The position numbers and the translations under genes were made by a program. The notes beneath the pieces are model-generated. The model was not told the origin of the DNA. It worked only from the letters and a program-made list of their open reading frames with translations, and made no database searches. Shown here in pieces: positions 20,585 through 30,413 of a stretch of 64,000 nucleotides of DNA. Numbering within the stretch: position 1 is the first letter of the stretch; every line of letters starts with the position of its first letter. The stretch is from Pardosa pseudoannulata (taxonomy: Eukaryota > Arthropoda > Arachnida > Araneae > Lycosidae). The DNA is taken from positions 38,917,740-38,981,739 of the forward strand of contig CM063500.1 of NCBI GenBank assembly GCA_032207245.1, given 5' to 3'.

Positions 20585-22129
20585 TCATGTCGATGGGTGC
20601 AGTCTAGGAGATCTTCTGACTGGGGTAGAGTCTGGCTGTTGATTACTTTCAGCAACTGGACGACCTCTTCTTTTCAGGGGCAACATTGGGTTGCTCTGCC
20701 CTTGCCCTCTATAAGGTTGGAGGCATGATGAGTGATATTTTCCTATGGGAGTAAAAGGATTATTTTGGGTAGCAATCAAATAAGATGTAGGAGATTGTAC
20801 TTTATAAATAACATATGGGCCATCGCGTCGTGGCATAAATTTAGCTGTTCTTTCGGATTTGGTTTGACTTTTGGGGTGGAGAGTTACCCACACTTTATCA
20901 CCTGTTTTGAATTGAGGCGTTTTTCTGAAATGTTTATCAGCATAACATTTATTTTTATCCTGTTTCAGTTCTATATCAGACTTCAACTGATTCATATAAT
21001 TTGCCAAACGTTTCAAATAAGGCGTTATCTCAGGCACGAAGTTGTCATTTGAGATAATAGCTCGAAGGTCGCGAGTAACATCGTCTGTTGTTCGAAGCTC
21101 TCTTCCGAACATAAGAAATGCTGCTGTTTCACCTGTTGTGTCGCATCTTGCTGTGTTCAGGGCAAAACGTATGGTTGGGAGTTTCTCACTCCAAATAGTG
21201 TGGTTACCTTTGACAAGGATTGCCAATCTTGGTTTTAAGTCTCGGTTCTTCCTCTCCACCGGGTTTGCCTGTGGGTGATATACCGGGGTTAACACCTGAT
21301 CTATATTAAGAAGATAACAAACTTGCTGCATCACTGAACTAACAAACTGACTTCCATTGTCACTTATTCTTCTTCTTGGGAATCCATAACGTAAATAAAC
21401 TTCTTCTATCAGGGTGATAGCACATTCCCTAGCTGTAGCATGTTCTAATGCGAAAAGTTCAGTCCATCTAGTAGCGCAGTCTTCTACTATAAATATCCAT
21501 TTTTTACCATCAGGACTCTTGGGTAATGGTCCAAATAAGTCAATTGAAATTGATTCAAAACGTTGGTTATATACAGGTGTTTGTAGCAAACCTGAAGGTT
21601 TCTGATTACTAGCTTTAAATCGGCAACAATCTTCACAATTCTTTATGTACTCTGTAATGTATCTACGCATGCCAGTCCAGTAGTACCGCTTCGCTATCTT
21701 ACTAAGTGTTCCTTCTACACCATAATGTCCCGCCATTGGGGCATCATGATATTCTTTCAGTATTCTTTCACATTCATGCTTTGGCACTACTAACTGGGCT
21801 TCTTCTGTCTCTGCTTCTGGTGAATATCGGTATAAGACTCCTTGATTCAACAAATATCCCCGATTTAGCCAATTTGTAAAATTTTCATCTTTAGCAGGAC
21901 TCTCAAATGATTCAATGATCTTTTTAAGGTCTGCGTCCTTAAGTTGTTCTTCTCGTAATTCTCTGGGACTTCGTGTTGGCATATCAATGGCAATTTTTGC
22001 AGAATTGGCAATATTCTTCAGCGTGTTGGCAGAAAGGTCTTGACAAGAGATCTGCCACAACGTTGGCTCTTCCAGGTATGTATTCCATCTTTGGGGCAAA
22101 CGACTGGACTTGCAAAGCCCAACGAGCAA
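20585..22129 (-). CDS. Gypsy integrase (3' part of pol, in a shifted frame)
   Basis: This open frame of 514 codons encodes the integrase that inserts the retrotransposon cDNA. It has an H2C2 zinc domain around residues 117-160 (HDAPMAGHYG, then NCEDCC), followed by the catalytic core with Asp in SIDLFGPL (~195), Asp in ISDNGSQF (~258) and Glu in NPVERKN (~286). A basic C-terminal tail follows. All three catalytic acidic residues are present. The frame overlaps the end of the upstream gag-pol ORF by about 145 bases, offset by one nucleotide, and its first ~50 codons read out-of-frame RNase H sequence. The true junction is near the A5 run (TTTTT at 21994-21998 on the plus strand). The Met at 22129 is therefore unlikely to be a real start. 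Confidence 0.9.
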   Translation of the reverse strand: MLVGLCKSSRLPQRWNTYLEEPTLWQISCQDLSANTLKNIANSAKIAIDMPTRSPRELREEQLKDADLKKIIESFESPAKDENFTNWLNRGYLLNQGVLYRYSPEAETEEAQLVVPKHECERILKEYHDAPMAGHYGVEGTLSKIAKRYYWTGMRRYITEYIKNCEDCCRFKASNQKPSGLLQTPVYNQRFESISIDLFGPLPKSPDGKKWIFIVEDCATRWTELFALEHATARECAITLIEEVYLRYGFPRRRISDNGSQFVSSVMQQVCYLLNIDQVLTPVYHPQANPVERKNRDLKPRLAILVKGNHTIWSEKLPTIRFALNTARCDTTGETAAFLMFGRELRTTDDVTRDLRAIISNDNFVPEITPYLKRLANYMNQLKSDIELKQDKNKCYADKHFRKTPQFKTGDKVWVTLHPKSQTKSERTAKFMPRRDGPYVIYKVQSPTSYLIATQNNPFTPIGKYHSSCLQPYRGQGQSNPMLPLKRRGRPVAESNQQPDSTPVRRSPRLHPST

Positions 22130-25070
22130 GTCTTCCAGTTGGAGATTTTAAACTCATTAGCCAACGAAGAGGTTGATGATCTGATGTCACTGTTATATCT
22201 TGTCCCTCGATGTATCCCCGAAATTTATTTAGGCCCCAAACCACTGCCAACGCTTCTCGTTCTGTGGTTGTATAGTTCCGTTCTGCATCGTTTAATAGTC
22301 TGCTCGCATATTCAATAGGGTGCTCCTCAGCTCCCTCACCTTGCAACAGCACTGCTCCAAGCGCGTAGTTGCTAGCATCGGTTCGCAAGATGTATGGCTT
22401 ATTTGGGTCATTTTGTCGTAGAACAGGAGGACTAATCAGATGATGTTTTAGGGTTTTAAATGCGTTTTCCTCTTCTTTTCCCCATTTCCAAGGGCTATTT
22501 TTCTTCGTGAGATTACTTAAGGGCCTTGCTATGTCAGAAAAGTTCGGTACAAATCTTCTATACCACGAGCAAGTTTGCAAAAAGGATTGGACTTGCTTTA
22601 AATTACTGGGAGGTGGTAAATTTTGAATGGCGGCAACCTTATCTGGGTCAACTTCAAGACCAGAATTGGTAATGTAGTGTCCCAAGTATTTCACTCGGTT
22701 ACAGGCGAAATTACACTTCTCTCTGTTAGCATGTAATTTAAACTCACGCAATTTTGATAATACTTTTCCTAAATCATCAATATGCTTCTCGAAAGTTTCA
22801 GATAAAATTATTATGTCATCTAAGTACGACAGAACCAAAACATCATTCAGGGAGTTTCTGAAGTTATCGATTAGTCTTTGAAATGTCGCCGGAGCATTTT
22901 TAAGCCCAAAAGGCATGCGGCAATATCTGTAAGTACCAAAAGGGCACACGAAAGCTGTTTTATCTCGATCAGTGGGATTTACCTCGATTTGGTGATATCC
23001 GGATCTTAAATCTATCGTTGACATGTAAGGAGTGTGTTTAGCTTCATGGAGCAAATCATCCATTCTAGGCAGAGGGTATTTATCCGTTTTTATAGTGGAA
23101 TTCAACTTTCTGTAGTCCACACAAAGGCGAAATTGACCATTAGGTTTTGGAACTAGCACCACTGGTGAGGCATACGGTGACTCACATTCTTCAATTGTGC
23201 CATTGGCCAAAAGATTCTCTAACTCTTTCTTAAGAATGTCCTTCTTTAATGGAGACATGCGATATGGTGGCATAGCTACAGGGAGATTATTACCAGTGTC
23301 TATATAATGTTTAATTCTAGGTGTAGGCTCTTCCCCTGGCTGAAAGATATCCGTAAACATTTCTAACAGTTTACATAATTGTGACCTTTCCTCGGCAGAT
23401 AAGTGACTGCCTTCAGTTTCTTTCAAAACGAAAATGTTCAGCTCAGGAGACACAATAATTTTATCGGATGATATAGTGCTAATGTTTTGCGAATTACCTG
23501 AGGATTCGAAAGAGTTTTTATGTGGCACACAAGCTGGTATAAATGTATCTTTCTCAAAATTGAATTTTTTCCTAGGATTACTGTTGAAATACCATTTCCT
23601 GTTCTGAGTATCCAAGCTAACACCAGCTTTGGATAAAAAATCAGTACCAAGGAGAGTTCGATTGTCCTTAGCTGTAGGTAATACAAATAGTGTAGTAGGA
23701 ATTCTTTTCCCTAACAATTCAATGTCTATTTCGGTATTATAAACTTCAGAGAATTTCGGCACTCCGTCCGCGAGTGTTATATTTAAATTCACTTTACGAA
23801 AAATTACCCCTTGTTCTCGGAGGAGGTTATACAGGGTTTCTCCAGCAACAGTGTGGCTGGCTCCAGTGTCAGCACATGCTAAACCCCACATACCATTTAT
23901 TTTAATCTTCATTAACATTGCCTTGGGTTCTTGTATCGCACACGTTTGAAATTTCAAGCAACTAACCTGGGCGGAATCAACTTTAATGTTTGGGGAACAC
24001 GTAGGGCATTTTGCCTTTATGAAACCAGGTTTCCCACAGCCATAGCAGCTAATAGGTCTTTCGTTAATTTTATTAACAGTTCTATTCGTTGAGTATTTAT
24101 AATTAACACTATTCTTAAAATTTCTTAAATTGTTACTCGGCTTAGAATTTTCCATTCTATGTTGTTCATGGTTCGTGTTTCTACCTTTTAAGTTTCTACT
24201 TTCTTCATAAGCATCTAGCTTATCAACTAAAGCAACTGGATCGCTCAATTCACTCCAGTGATCTAAAAAATGATCTTTGTAATCCGGAGGACACTTCTTT
24301 TTGATTTGATCAGAAATTATTAGATCTTTTAACTGATCAAATGTAGTGATATTAAGCTCACTGAGCCAACCTTCAAAATATTTTCTCAAATCATAGAAAT
24401 AATCTCTCCACGTGGAGTCTGGATTTTTTCTGTGTTGGACGAAAAATTGTCGGAATTTCTCTGCACTCATCTTGAATCGACGTAATAAAATTTTTTTTAT
24501 TTCCCCATATTCCGGTGGTTTATCCGGAGAATCCGATTCTATAGCAATTAATTTTGAAATTTCAATAGGTAAAAGCCCGATCAGATATACCACCCATTTT
24601 GATTCTGGAATTTTCAAAAATGACAGTTGTCTCTCGAAAAGGTTTAAGAACGTACTAATGTCATCTACCTTCGGGTCAAACTGAGGGATTAACCCTTTAA
24701 TTTCAAATTTAGATACATCCGTATCACTATCGGTAAGAACGGTTCCTGTTTTCGAAGCATGATTTAAATTTTGTAACTTTAGTTTCTCTAATTCAAATTC
24801 CATTTGCCGTCTCTCGGTTTCTGCTTCCTTTTCTTTTACTTCGGATTCTTTTCTGGTGCTAATGATTGTATCCAACAATGTTTTTGTGAATTCTTCGTCA
24901 TATGAAGTACATCCGGTTATAACATCTTTAATTTTTATTACTGTGGCGTCGGGTTCCAACTCGATGCCTAATTCTGCGGCCAAAACCAAAAGGTCGCATT
25001 TTTTACCTCTAGCAAGATATGCCATTTTTATTCTTTTCAGGCCAAACTTAAAATTAATGGTAAAACTCAA
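21984..25070 (-). CDS. Gypsy Gag-protease-reverse transcriptase-RNase H
   Basis: A single frame of 1028 codons makes the capsid protein and most of Pol. The likely start is the second Met (MAYLARGKKCDLL, at 25025), since the first 15 residues are unlike the typical Gag start. Gag spans ~1-330 with a charged helix at ~70-105. A degenerate zinc knuckle (CYGCGKPGFIKAKC, ~340) has Phe where His is expected. The protease active site DTGAS is at ~400. Reverse transcriptase spans ~590-780 with YLDD at ~749, and RNase H begins at TDAS ~897. The frame stops just after the RNase H end (VVADLLSRP), and integrase continues in the next frame. Apart from that break it looks complete. Confidence 0.93.
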   Translation of the reverse strand: MSFTINFKFGLKRIKMAYLARGKKCDLLVLAAELGIELEPDATVIKIKDVITGCTSYDEEFTKTLLDTIISTRKESEVKEKEAETERRQMEFELEKLKLQNLNHASKTGTVLTDSDTDVSKFEIKGLIPQFDPKVDDISTFLNLFERQLSFLKIPESKWVVYLIGLLPIEISKLIAIESDSPDKPPEYGEIKKILLRRFKMSAEKFRQFFVQHRKNPDSTWRDYFYDLRKYFEGWLSELNITTFDQLKDLIISDQIKKKCPPDYKDHFLDHWSELSDPVALVDKLDAYEESRNLKGRNTNHEQHRMENSKPSNNLRNFKNSVNYKYSTNRTVNKINERPISCYGCGKPGFIKAKCPTCSPNIKVDSAQVSCLKFQTCAIQEPKAMLMKIKINGMWGLACADTGASHTVAGETLYNLLREQGVIFRKVNLNITLADGVPKFSEVYNTEIDIELLGKRIPTTLFVLPTAKDNRTLLGTDFLSKAGVSLDTQNRKWYFNSNPRKKFNFEKDTFIPACVPHKNSFESSGNSQNISTISSDKIIVSPELNIFVLKETEGSHLSAEERSQLCKLLEMFTDIFQPGEEPTPRIKHYIDTGNNLPVAMPPYRMSPLKKDILKKELENLLANGTIEECESPYASPVVLVPKPNGQFRLCVDYRKLNSTIKTDKYPLPRMDDLLHEAKHTPYMSTIDLRSGYHQIEVNPTDRDKTAFVCPFGTYRYCRMPFGLKNAPATFQRLIDNFRNSLNDVLVLSYLDDIIILSETFEKHIDDLGKVLSKLREFKLHANREKCNFACNRVKYLGHYITNSGLEVDPDKVAAIQNLPPPSNLKQVQSFLQTCSWYRRFVPNFSDIARPLSNLTKKNSPWKWGKEEENAFKTLKHHLISPPVLRQNDPNKPYILRTDASNYALGAVLLQGEGAEEHPIEYASRLLNDAERNYTTTEREALAVVWGLNKFRGYIEGQDITVTSDHQPLRWLMSLKSPTGRLARWALQVQSFAPKMEYIPGRANVVADLLSRPFCQHAEEYCQFCKNCH

Positions 25071-25690
25071 TTACTGCGAGAATGGCTCATTAGAATGACA
25101 TAATATGCATACATCTGATTAATCAACTAAACTATATTATTTCGATTTGAAACCGGAAGTATCAATAAATTTGAAGGAATAAAATAATACTTCTTAATTA
25201 TACAAATATTTCAGATACATAATATTTCTATTAAAAAGAATCATCGATGGAAAATTAAATAATAAGCAACACAAAAAAAGAACATTAACCTGAGCAATAT
25301 CTTTTGTTATTAATACAAAAATCCAAATTAAATTGAACTTGCACCAATATTCAACACTGAAATATTAACTATCTTCATGAATTATTAATCAAAACAATTG
25401 AAATTAACAATATCCATAAGTCCTAATAATAAAAATGTTAAGAAAAATAAAATTCAAAACTTGGACCGAAACACAAACTATTCAAATTTCAATCTTCAGG
25501 CACTAAAGGAACTGGCATGCGGTATTTAAATTTGATCTGGATGATCATAATAAAACAAAACGAATTCAGGGTGAATTCAAATCAGAAACTCTTCTTCATT
25601 TGTCAGGATGACAAAATTAATAAAGTTCCTTGAGTGCTTGTCAAAAAGAAAAGAAATCACTTATCTGTAGTCATGTCTTCGGCTTCGTGT
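25071..25690 (-). other. Gypsy 5' untranslated leader
   Basis: Lies between the primer site and the gag start. It is AT-rich with no ORF. Packaging signals may lie here but none can be recognised. Confidence 0.6.
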
Positions 25691-25713
25691 TTCGAGCCAC
25701 GGGTTGGGCGCCA
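25691..25713 (-). promoter_or_regulatory. Primer binding site, tRNA-Lys type
   Basis: On the minus strand the site begins TGGCGCCCAACC, three bases inside the 5' LTR. The complementarity continues through a T-arm-like GGCTCGAA, so the plus strand reads like the 3' end of a tRNA with CCA. Arthropod tRNA-Lys ends in GTTGGGCGCCA. Gypsy of Drosophila also primes with tRNA-Lys. Confidence 0.8.
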
Positions 25714-25716
25714 ATC

Positions 25717-25944
25717 TGTAACACTATAAATCCAGCACAAACTATCTACATTTAAGAATTACGTTTAATTATTAAAATATTTACACATATTTACAGGTTT
25801 ACTTAATATTTAACATTACTAAAAATGCAGAGAGCAGGAGGCCCTCGCACACACCAGCACAACACCTAACGGAAAACTAACAGTCTGTCCTTTTTCCACT
25901 GAAACAAAAGGTGCGCGCGCAGATGGCCGCTGCGCGCTGCCACA
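25717..25944 (-). repeat. 5' LTR of the gypsy element
   Basis: 228 bp, with TGTGGCAGCGCGC at its minus-strand start. Nearly identical to 20326-20555. Confidence 0.95.
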
Positions 25945-25948
<4 letters not shown>

Positions 25949-25989
<41 letters not shown>

Positions 25990-26122
25990 AGTGTGGGGGG
26001 GGAAAATCGGCAAAATTATTTCGAAATTTCACAAGAAAGTGTTAGCCCTATTATTTTTAAATTTCCCGAGCTGGGCAATGAGGAATGTAAATTAATAAGC
26101 AGGTTTCTCAGTCGTGGCTCCA
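25949..26122. repeat. Composite tandem repeat, unit C, right part
   Basis: Resumes the TA microsatellite, then matches unit B after its microsatellite (GTGTGTGAG, AATCGGCAAA, TATTATTTTTAAAT, ATTAATAAGCAGGTT). Confidence 0.8.
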
Positions 26123-26283
26123 TCAAAAGAAAATAGCGAGTCTTAGTGGAAGTTTACTACTTTATTTAAAACTCAGAAAAGACATTCTTCTTCCGCCAGG
26201 TTTAGTGCAATGAATGACACATCAGAATACTTTTCTATTACAAAGTTAGGCCCGCAGTGTGAATGAGGCAGATAATATTTAAA
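26123..26283. other. Unassigned sequence before the gap
   Basis: No recognised feature. A short minus-strand frame runs into the gap and cannot be assessed. Confidence 0.4.
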
Positions 26284-26383
26284 NNNNNNNNNNNNNNNNN
26301 NNNNNNNNNNNNNNNNNNNNNNNNNNNNNNNNNNNNNNNNNNNNNNNNNNNNNNNNNNNNNNNNNNNNNNNNNNNNNNNNNNN
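26284..26383. other. Assembly gap (100 N)
   Basis: Exactly 100 N, the common placeholder for a gap of unknown size. The coding frame is already open at its right edge, so retrotransposon sequence is lost in the gap. Confidence 0.97.
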
Positions 26384-26384
26384 T

Positions 26385-27707
26385 AAACGTACAATATTGT
26401 CGGTTACTCACAAAGTGTTTGATCCATTGGGATTTGTATCTCCTGTAATGCTTTGTCCCAAAATTATGCTACAAAAAACCTGGAAATTATCGTTGGAATG
26501 GGACGAAGAAATCACTGGATCCCTCCGACAAGAATTTTTACAATGGTTTAGGGAACTAAAAATATTGGAAAATGTTACCGTTCCTCGCTGGATCAACGTT
26601 AATCCAGAAAATATGAAGAATTTCTCCATTCATACTTTTTGTGACGCAAGTAGAGATGCATATGCCGCCGTTACGTATCTTGTACAAGAGGGAGAATGTG
26701 GAAAGGTGCATTTTTTAGCCTCGAGATCACGAATATCTCCTCTGAAAGTTGCTACAATTCCAAGATTAGAACTTCTTGCTGCATTGGTGGGAGCAAGATT
26801 AACGAAATCTGTGTTGGATGCTCTTGGATGGACGGATATTAGATGTTTTTATTGGAGTGATTCATCTACCGTTCTTACCTGGATCACTAAAGATGAAAAT
26901 TGGTCTATTTTCGTGAATAACAGAGTCCAAGAAATACGGAATATTAGCCAAGCTTTTTCTTGGCGTCATATTTCTGGATTTGAAAATCCAGCTGATTTAC
27001 CTTCCCGAGGATGCAAAGCAAGTATTTTAGTGAAAACTAGATGGTGGGAGGGGCCAAAATGGCTTACTTTATTTGAAGACGAAGGACCATGCAATGAATA
27101 TGAGATTGATGAAGATGAGATACTAAAAGAGAAAAAGAAAAGCTCAATATTAGCTTTGGTGTCTATAAATCAAGGTTCGTCTGCAGGCTGGTTTTATCAG
27201 CGCTTTTCAAAATATGAAAGCATTGTGAAGTTAGTGGGATGGATTTTGAGATTTGTGAAGAGCTGCAGATGCGATGTTCAGCTAAGGAAAAAGGGAAGTT
27301 TGGATGCTGAAGAATACAGGGCAGCAGAAAAACAAGTGATAAAATTGGTCCAGTCGGAATCTTTTGTGAACGAGCATGATGCAAAGCTAAAAACTTTGAG
27401 TGCGTATAAGGATGCCGATGGAATAATACGGCTCAAGACGAAAATAATTTTCCGTCAGGATACAGAAGATTTTAGGGAACCAGCTGTTCTCCCATCCAAT
27501 CATAAAGTTGTCGAAAGACTAATATTTTCTCACCATATCAAAAATAATCATGCTGGAACTCAAATTTTGCTTAATATTTTGAGAGAACATTTTTGGATTT
27601 TGAGTGGAAGAAAAACAGTGCGTTCTGTTATCTCAAAATGTGTCGTTTGCAAAAGATTTTCTTCTAAATGTTGTGATGTTGTATCTGCTCCTTTGCCTGA
27701 AGATTGA
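26385..27707 (+). pseudogene. BEL/Pao pol, RNase H and integrase zinc domain
   Basis: The frame is open from the gap edge. VTHKVFDPLGF is the classic start of the BEL/Pao post-RT region, followed by an RNase H-like domain with FCDASRDAYAA and later YWSDSSTVLTWI and NPADLPSRG. The integrase zinc region (SHHIKNNHAG, then CVVCKRF) follows. An in-frame TGA at 27705-27707 interrupts the protein just before the integrase core, so only a truncated product is possible. The Met-less beginning reflects the gap. The polyprotein functions in reverse transcription and integration of the element. Confidence 0.9.
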
Positions 27708-28745
27708 ATACGACAGGCAAACGTGTTCGAGATCTGTGGAATTGACCTGGCAGGACCTTTATTTTTAAAAGATGGAAAGAAGGCGTGGGTATGCATTTTT
27801 ACGTGTGCCGTATATAGAGCTGTCCACTTAGAGCTTGTTTCATCGCTATCGACCGAAAGCTTTTTGCTAGCTCTACGACGATTTATAGCTCGGAGAGGCC
27901 GATGTGAAACCATGTACTGTGATAACGGCACTAATTTTGTCGGAGCTTCCAATTTGCTTAGAAGTTTAGATTGGGACCGCATTTGTAGCGACAATGCTCT
28001 TCGTCCAATTAAGTGGAAATTTAATCCCCCTTCATCCCCATGGTGGGAAAGACTAATTGGTATTCTTAAAAGTCTTTTGAGAAGAATACTTGGAAGAACA
28101 AGTTTGGAATTCGAGGAGTTGACAACAGTTATTTGTGATTGTGAATCTGTAATCAACTCACGCCCTTTGACTTACATCGATGAATGTGACTCTGAATTTG
28201 TTCCACTTACCCCTGCGATGTTTCTTCAGGATATCAAAAACTCTGGTGTTCCCGACTGTGATGCGGCAGATCATAAAAGTCTCAACCGTCGTGTCAAATA
28301 CAGGTTAGCTTTGCAGAAGGACATACGAAAGAGGTTCAGGTCCGAATATCTTGGATCTTTGATAAGGAGGCCGGAAAAGACTAGAACTTCGATGATAACT
28401 CCCGGGGACATTGTTCTCATAAAGAGTGACAACGCCAATCGAATCGACTGGCCACTGGGGAAAGTGACAGAAATTCTGCCAGGGAAAGACGGTGTGTGTC
28501 GACTCATTAAACTTAGAACATCTCGAGGAGAAATTCTGCGTCCAGTTCAGCGCGTATTCCCTTTAGAGATCTCTTCTAATGATTCGTCTTTTCCACCTAA
28601 CAAAAAAGCATTATCTACAAAAATCGCCTCTGTGAAGAATACTATCCCTGAGTGTTCTGACGATAACTCCATCGACAACGCAGTTGTTCCGAACAAGACA
28701 AGACTAGGACGGACTGTTAAAATTCCCGAAAGGTTGGATCTCTAA
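27708..28745 (+). pseudogene. BEL/Pao integrase core and C-terminal domain
   Basis: Same frame as the preceding segment, beyond the TGA. The DDE residues are visible: Asp in CGIDLAGPL, Asp in YCDNGTNF and Glu in WWERLIG. A DUF5641-type C-terminal domain follows (DIVLIKSD, WPLGKVTEILPG, RGEILRPVQR). The core itself shows no other stop or frameshift. It ends about 45 bases before the LTR. Confidence 0.9.
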
Positions 28746-28778
28746 TATAGTTGTTGAGCTGTGGGACTTCCACACCTC

Positions 28779-28790
28779 AAGGTGGGAGGA
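28779..28790 (+). promoter_or_regulatory. Polypurine tract, BEL/Pao 1
   Basis: AAGGTGGGAGGA immediately precedes the LTR. The identical tract occurs before the LTR of the second BEL/Pao element. Confidence 0.8.
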
Positions 28791-29074
28791 TGTGAGATCC
28801 ACTTTATAAATTTCGGTTTATGTTAAAAGAAAAACGATTATTTAAATTTATTATTTTGTCACCGTGAACTGAACGATATTTATTATGATAAGTATATTAT
28901 TTTGTTCGCTGTGGCAACAAGAAATTTCTCGTTCTGTTTTTGTTTTAATTAACAGTGTTCTATAAAAAATATTGTGATAACTAGGTGAGTCTTGGACTCT
29001 AGTTGTCATGTTAATGTGTGAAATAAATGAGATTTGGCAGTATTAATACTTTTGGAGTATTAATTTTTTCAACA
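28791..29074 (+). repeat. 3' LTR, BEL/Pao 1
   Basis: Starts TGTGAGATCC and ends TTTTTCAACA. At 284 bp it has the same length as the other BEL/Pao LTR here, but the sequence is different. An AATAAA-type signal lies near 29021. Confidence 0.8.
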
Positions 29075-29080
29075 CAAGAA

Positions 29081-29577
29081 ACTCTCCTTTTTTATTTTTT
29101 TACGACACCCACCATTTTCTCAGCAAATCCATTGGATTTAGGATAATTTGGACTACTATTTATAATTTCAAACCCCCATTCTCTGGCAAATTTATTCATT
29201 TTAATACTAGCAAAAGGCATGTTGTCACAAATTATAACTTTTGGTATACCATGAGTGGAAAAAATAGCCGTAAGTTTTGATATAATTTGATCAGCTGTTT
29301 TATTTGAAATTTTTAATATCTCTAACCATTTTGATAAGTAACAGCCAATGATAAGATAACTATTACCCCCAAACTCGCAAATATCCACTCCGATTTTTTC
29401 AAATGGTAACTTTGGTAGTTCATGATTCATTAGAGGTTCTTTGATATTTTTCGGTCTATATTTCTCACACACTTTACATTTAGAGACCATCTCTTCAATA
29501 TCTTTTGTTAACCCTGGCCAAAATAAAACTTGTCGAGCTCTAGCCTTAGCCTTCTCCATCCCACAGTGAGATATAAG
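29081..29577 (-). pseudogene. Second gypsy integrase, fragment
   Basis: A piece of Ty3/gypsy integrase, unrelated at close range to the element at 20-26 kb. Zinc domain remnant: SHCGMEKAKARARQVLFWPG with CKVCEKY. Core residues: Asp in IGVDICEFGG, Asp in VIICDNM and Glu in SNGFAEKM. It is cut off at both ends, abutting the LTR of BEL/Pao 1 on the right-hand side of the protein and the BEL/Pao 2 fragment at its start. No LTR belongs to it. Confidence 0.85.
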
Positions 29578-29579
29578 AC

Positions 29580-30363
29580 TTTGGGATGGAATCTAATACT
29601 CAAGAACGAAACCGTGAGTCTTATTCAATGGAAATTCAACCCTCCAGCTGCCTCATGGTGGGGGTGGTTGTGGGTGCGCTTGATTCGAGTCATCAAAGAT
29701 AAATTAAAGAGAGTGATAAGTCGTTCTTGTTTGTCATATGAAGAGATTATCACAATTCTGTGTGATTGTGAGTCGATTATTAACTCAAGACCTCTCACAT
29801 ATATTTCAGAAGGCTATTCAGAGTTTATTCCTCTGTCACCATCACTATTCCTACGAGACTTCAAGGAAGTTGGGGTACCAGACTGTGATGTAGCAGATCA
29901 CAAAAGCCTGAATAAAAGAGTAAGATATCGACTTGCACTTCAAAAGGATCTTAGGAAAAGGTTCAGGTCTGAGTATTTAGGTTCGTTAATTCAAAGACCT
30001 AAACTACAAAAGCAGTCACCGATTTCCGTGGGAGATGTTGTTCTCATAGATAATGACAATCAGAAAAGTAGTAATTGGTCTCTGGGACGAGTAACAGAAA
30101 TTATTCCTGGCTAGGAGAGTATCACCAGACTAGTGAAACTTCGAACAGCGCGTGGAGAAATTCTAAGACCGATTCAACGCCTCTTTCCTCTAGAGATTAC
30201 ATATGAAATGTCTAAGGATGTTCAAACTAAAATGCTGAAGAAGCAAGTGTCTCGTTCCGAAGTGTCCCAAACACGAATTGTAGACCCTGATCAATCCAGT
30301 TCACTAACAATGAAAACTCGATCTGGAAGAAAAATTAAAGAACCTAAAAGACTTTATTTGTAA
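29580..30363 (+). pseudogene. BEL/Pao 2 integrase end, interrupted
   Basis: Homologous to BEL/Pao 1 from LGWNLI through WKFNPP, CDCESIINSRPLTYI, RYRLALQKDLRKRFRSEYLG and GRVTEIIPG. An in-frame TAG at 30112-30114 splits it. The same frame resumes and ends at 30363 (KTRSGRKIKEPKRL). The integrase glutamate region is altered: where copy 1 has WWERLIG, this copy has WWGWLWVRLIR, so the catalytic Glu is missing. The protein is dead. Confidence 0.88.
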
Positions 30364-30413
30364 ATCTACTATTGTATGTTGAGTTGTGAAATCACATACT
30401 CAAGGTGGGAGGA

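Larger units (their letters stand above)
20326..25944 (-). mobile_element. Nearly intact Ty3/gypsy LTR retrotransposon
   Basis: A complete 5.6-kb element: two LTRs of 230 and 228 bp with TG...CA ends, a 4-bp target duplication GTAT (20322-20325 and 25945-25948), a tRNA-Lys-type primer site, a polypurine tract, and gag-protease-RT-RNase H-integrase in order. By eye the LTRs differ by three substitutions and two 1-base indels, which points to recent insertion. It lies in the TA microsatellite of composite unit C, splitting it. There is no envelope-like ORF between integrase and the 3' LTR. Confidence 0.95.
26385..29074 (+). mobile_element. BEL/Pao retrotransposon 1, 3' part
   Basis: The 3' half of a BEL/Pao element: end of RT, RNase H, integrase, polypurine tract and a 284-bp 3' LTR. 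The 5' LTR, gag, protease and RT core are absent, lost to the gap or to truncation. Confidence 0.9.

Noticed and set aside
27560..28156. 198-codon minus-strand ORF
   Set aside because: A shadow on the opposite strand of the BEL/Pao integrase, which has clear catalytic motifs in the plus frame.
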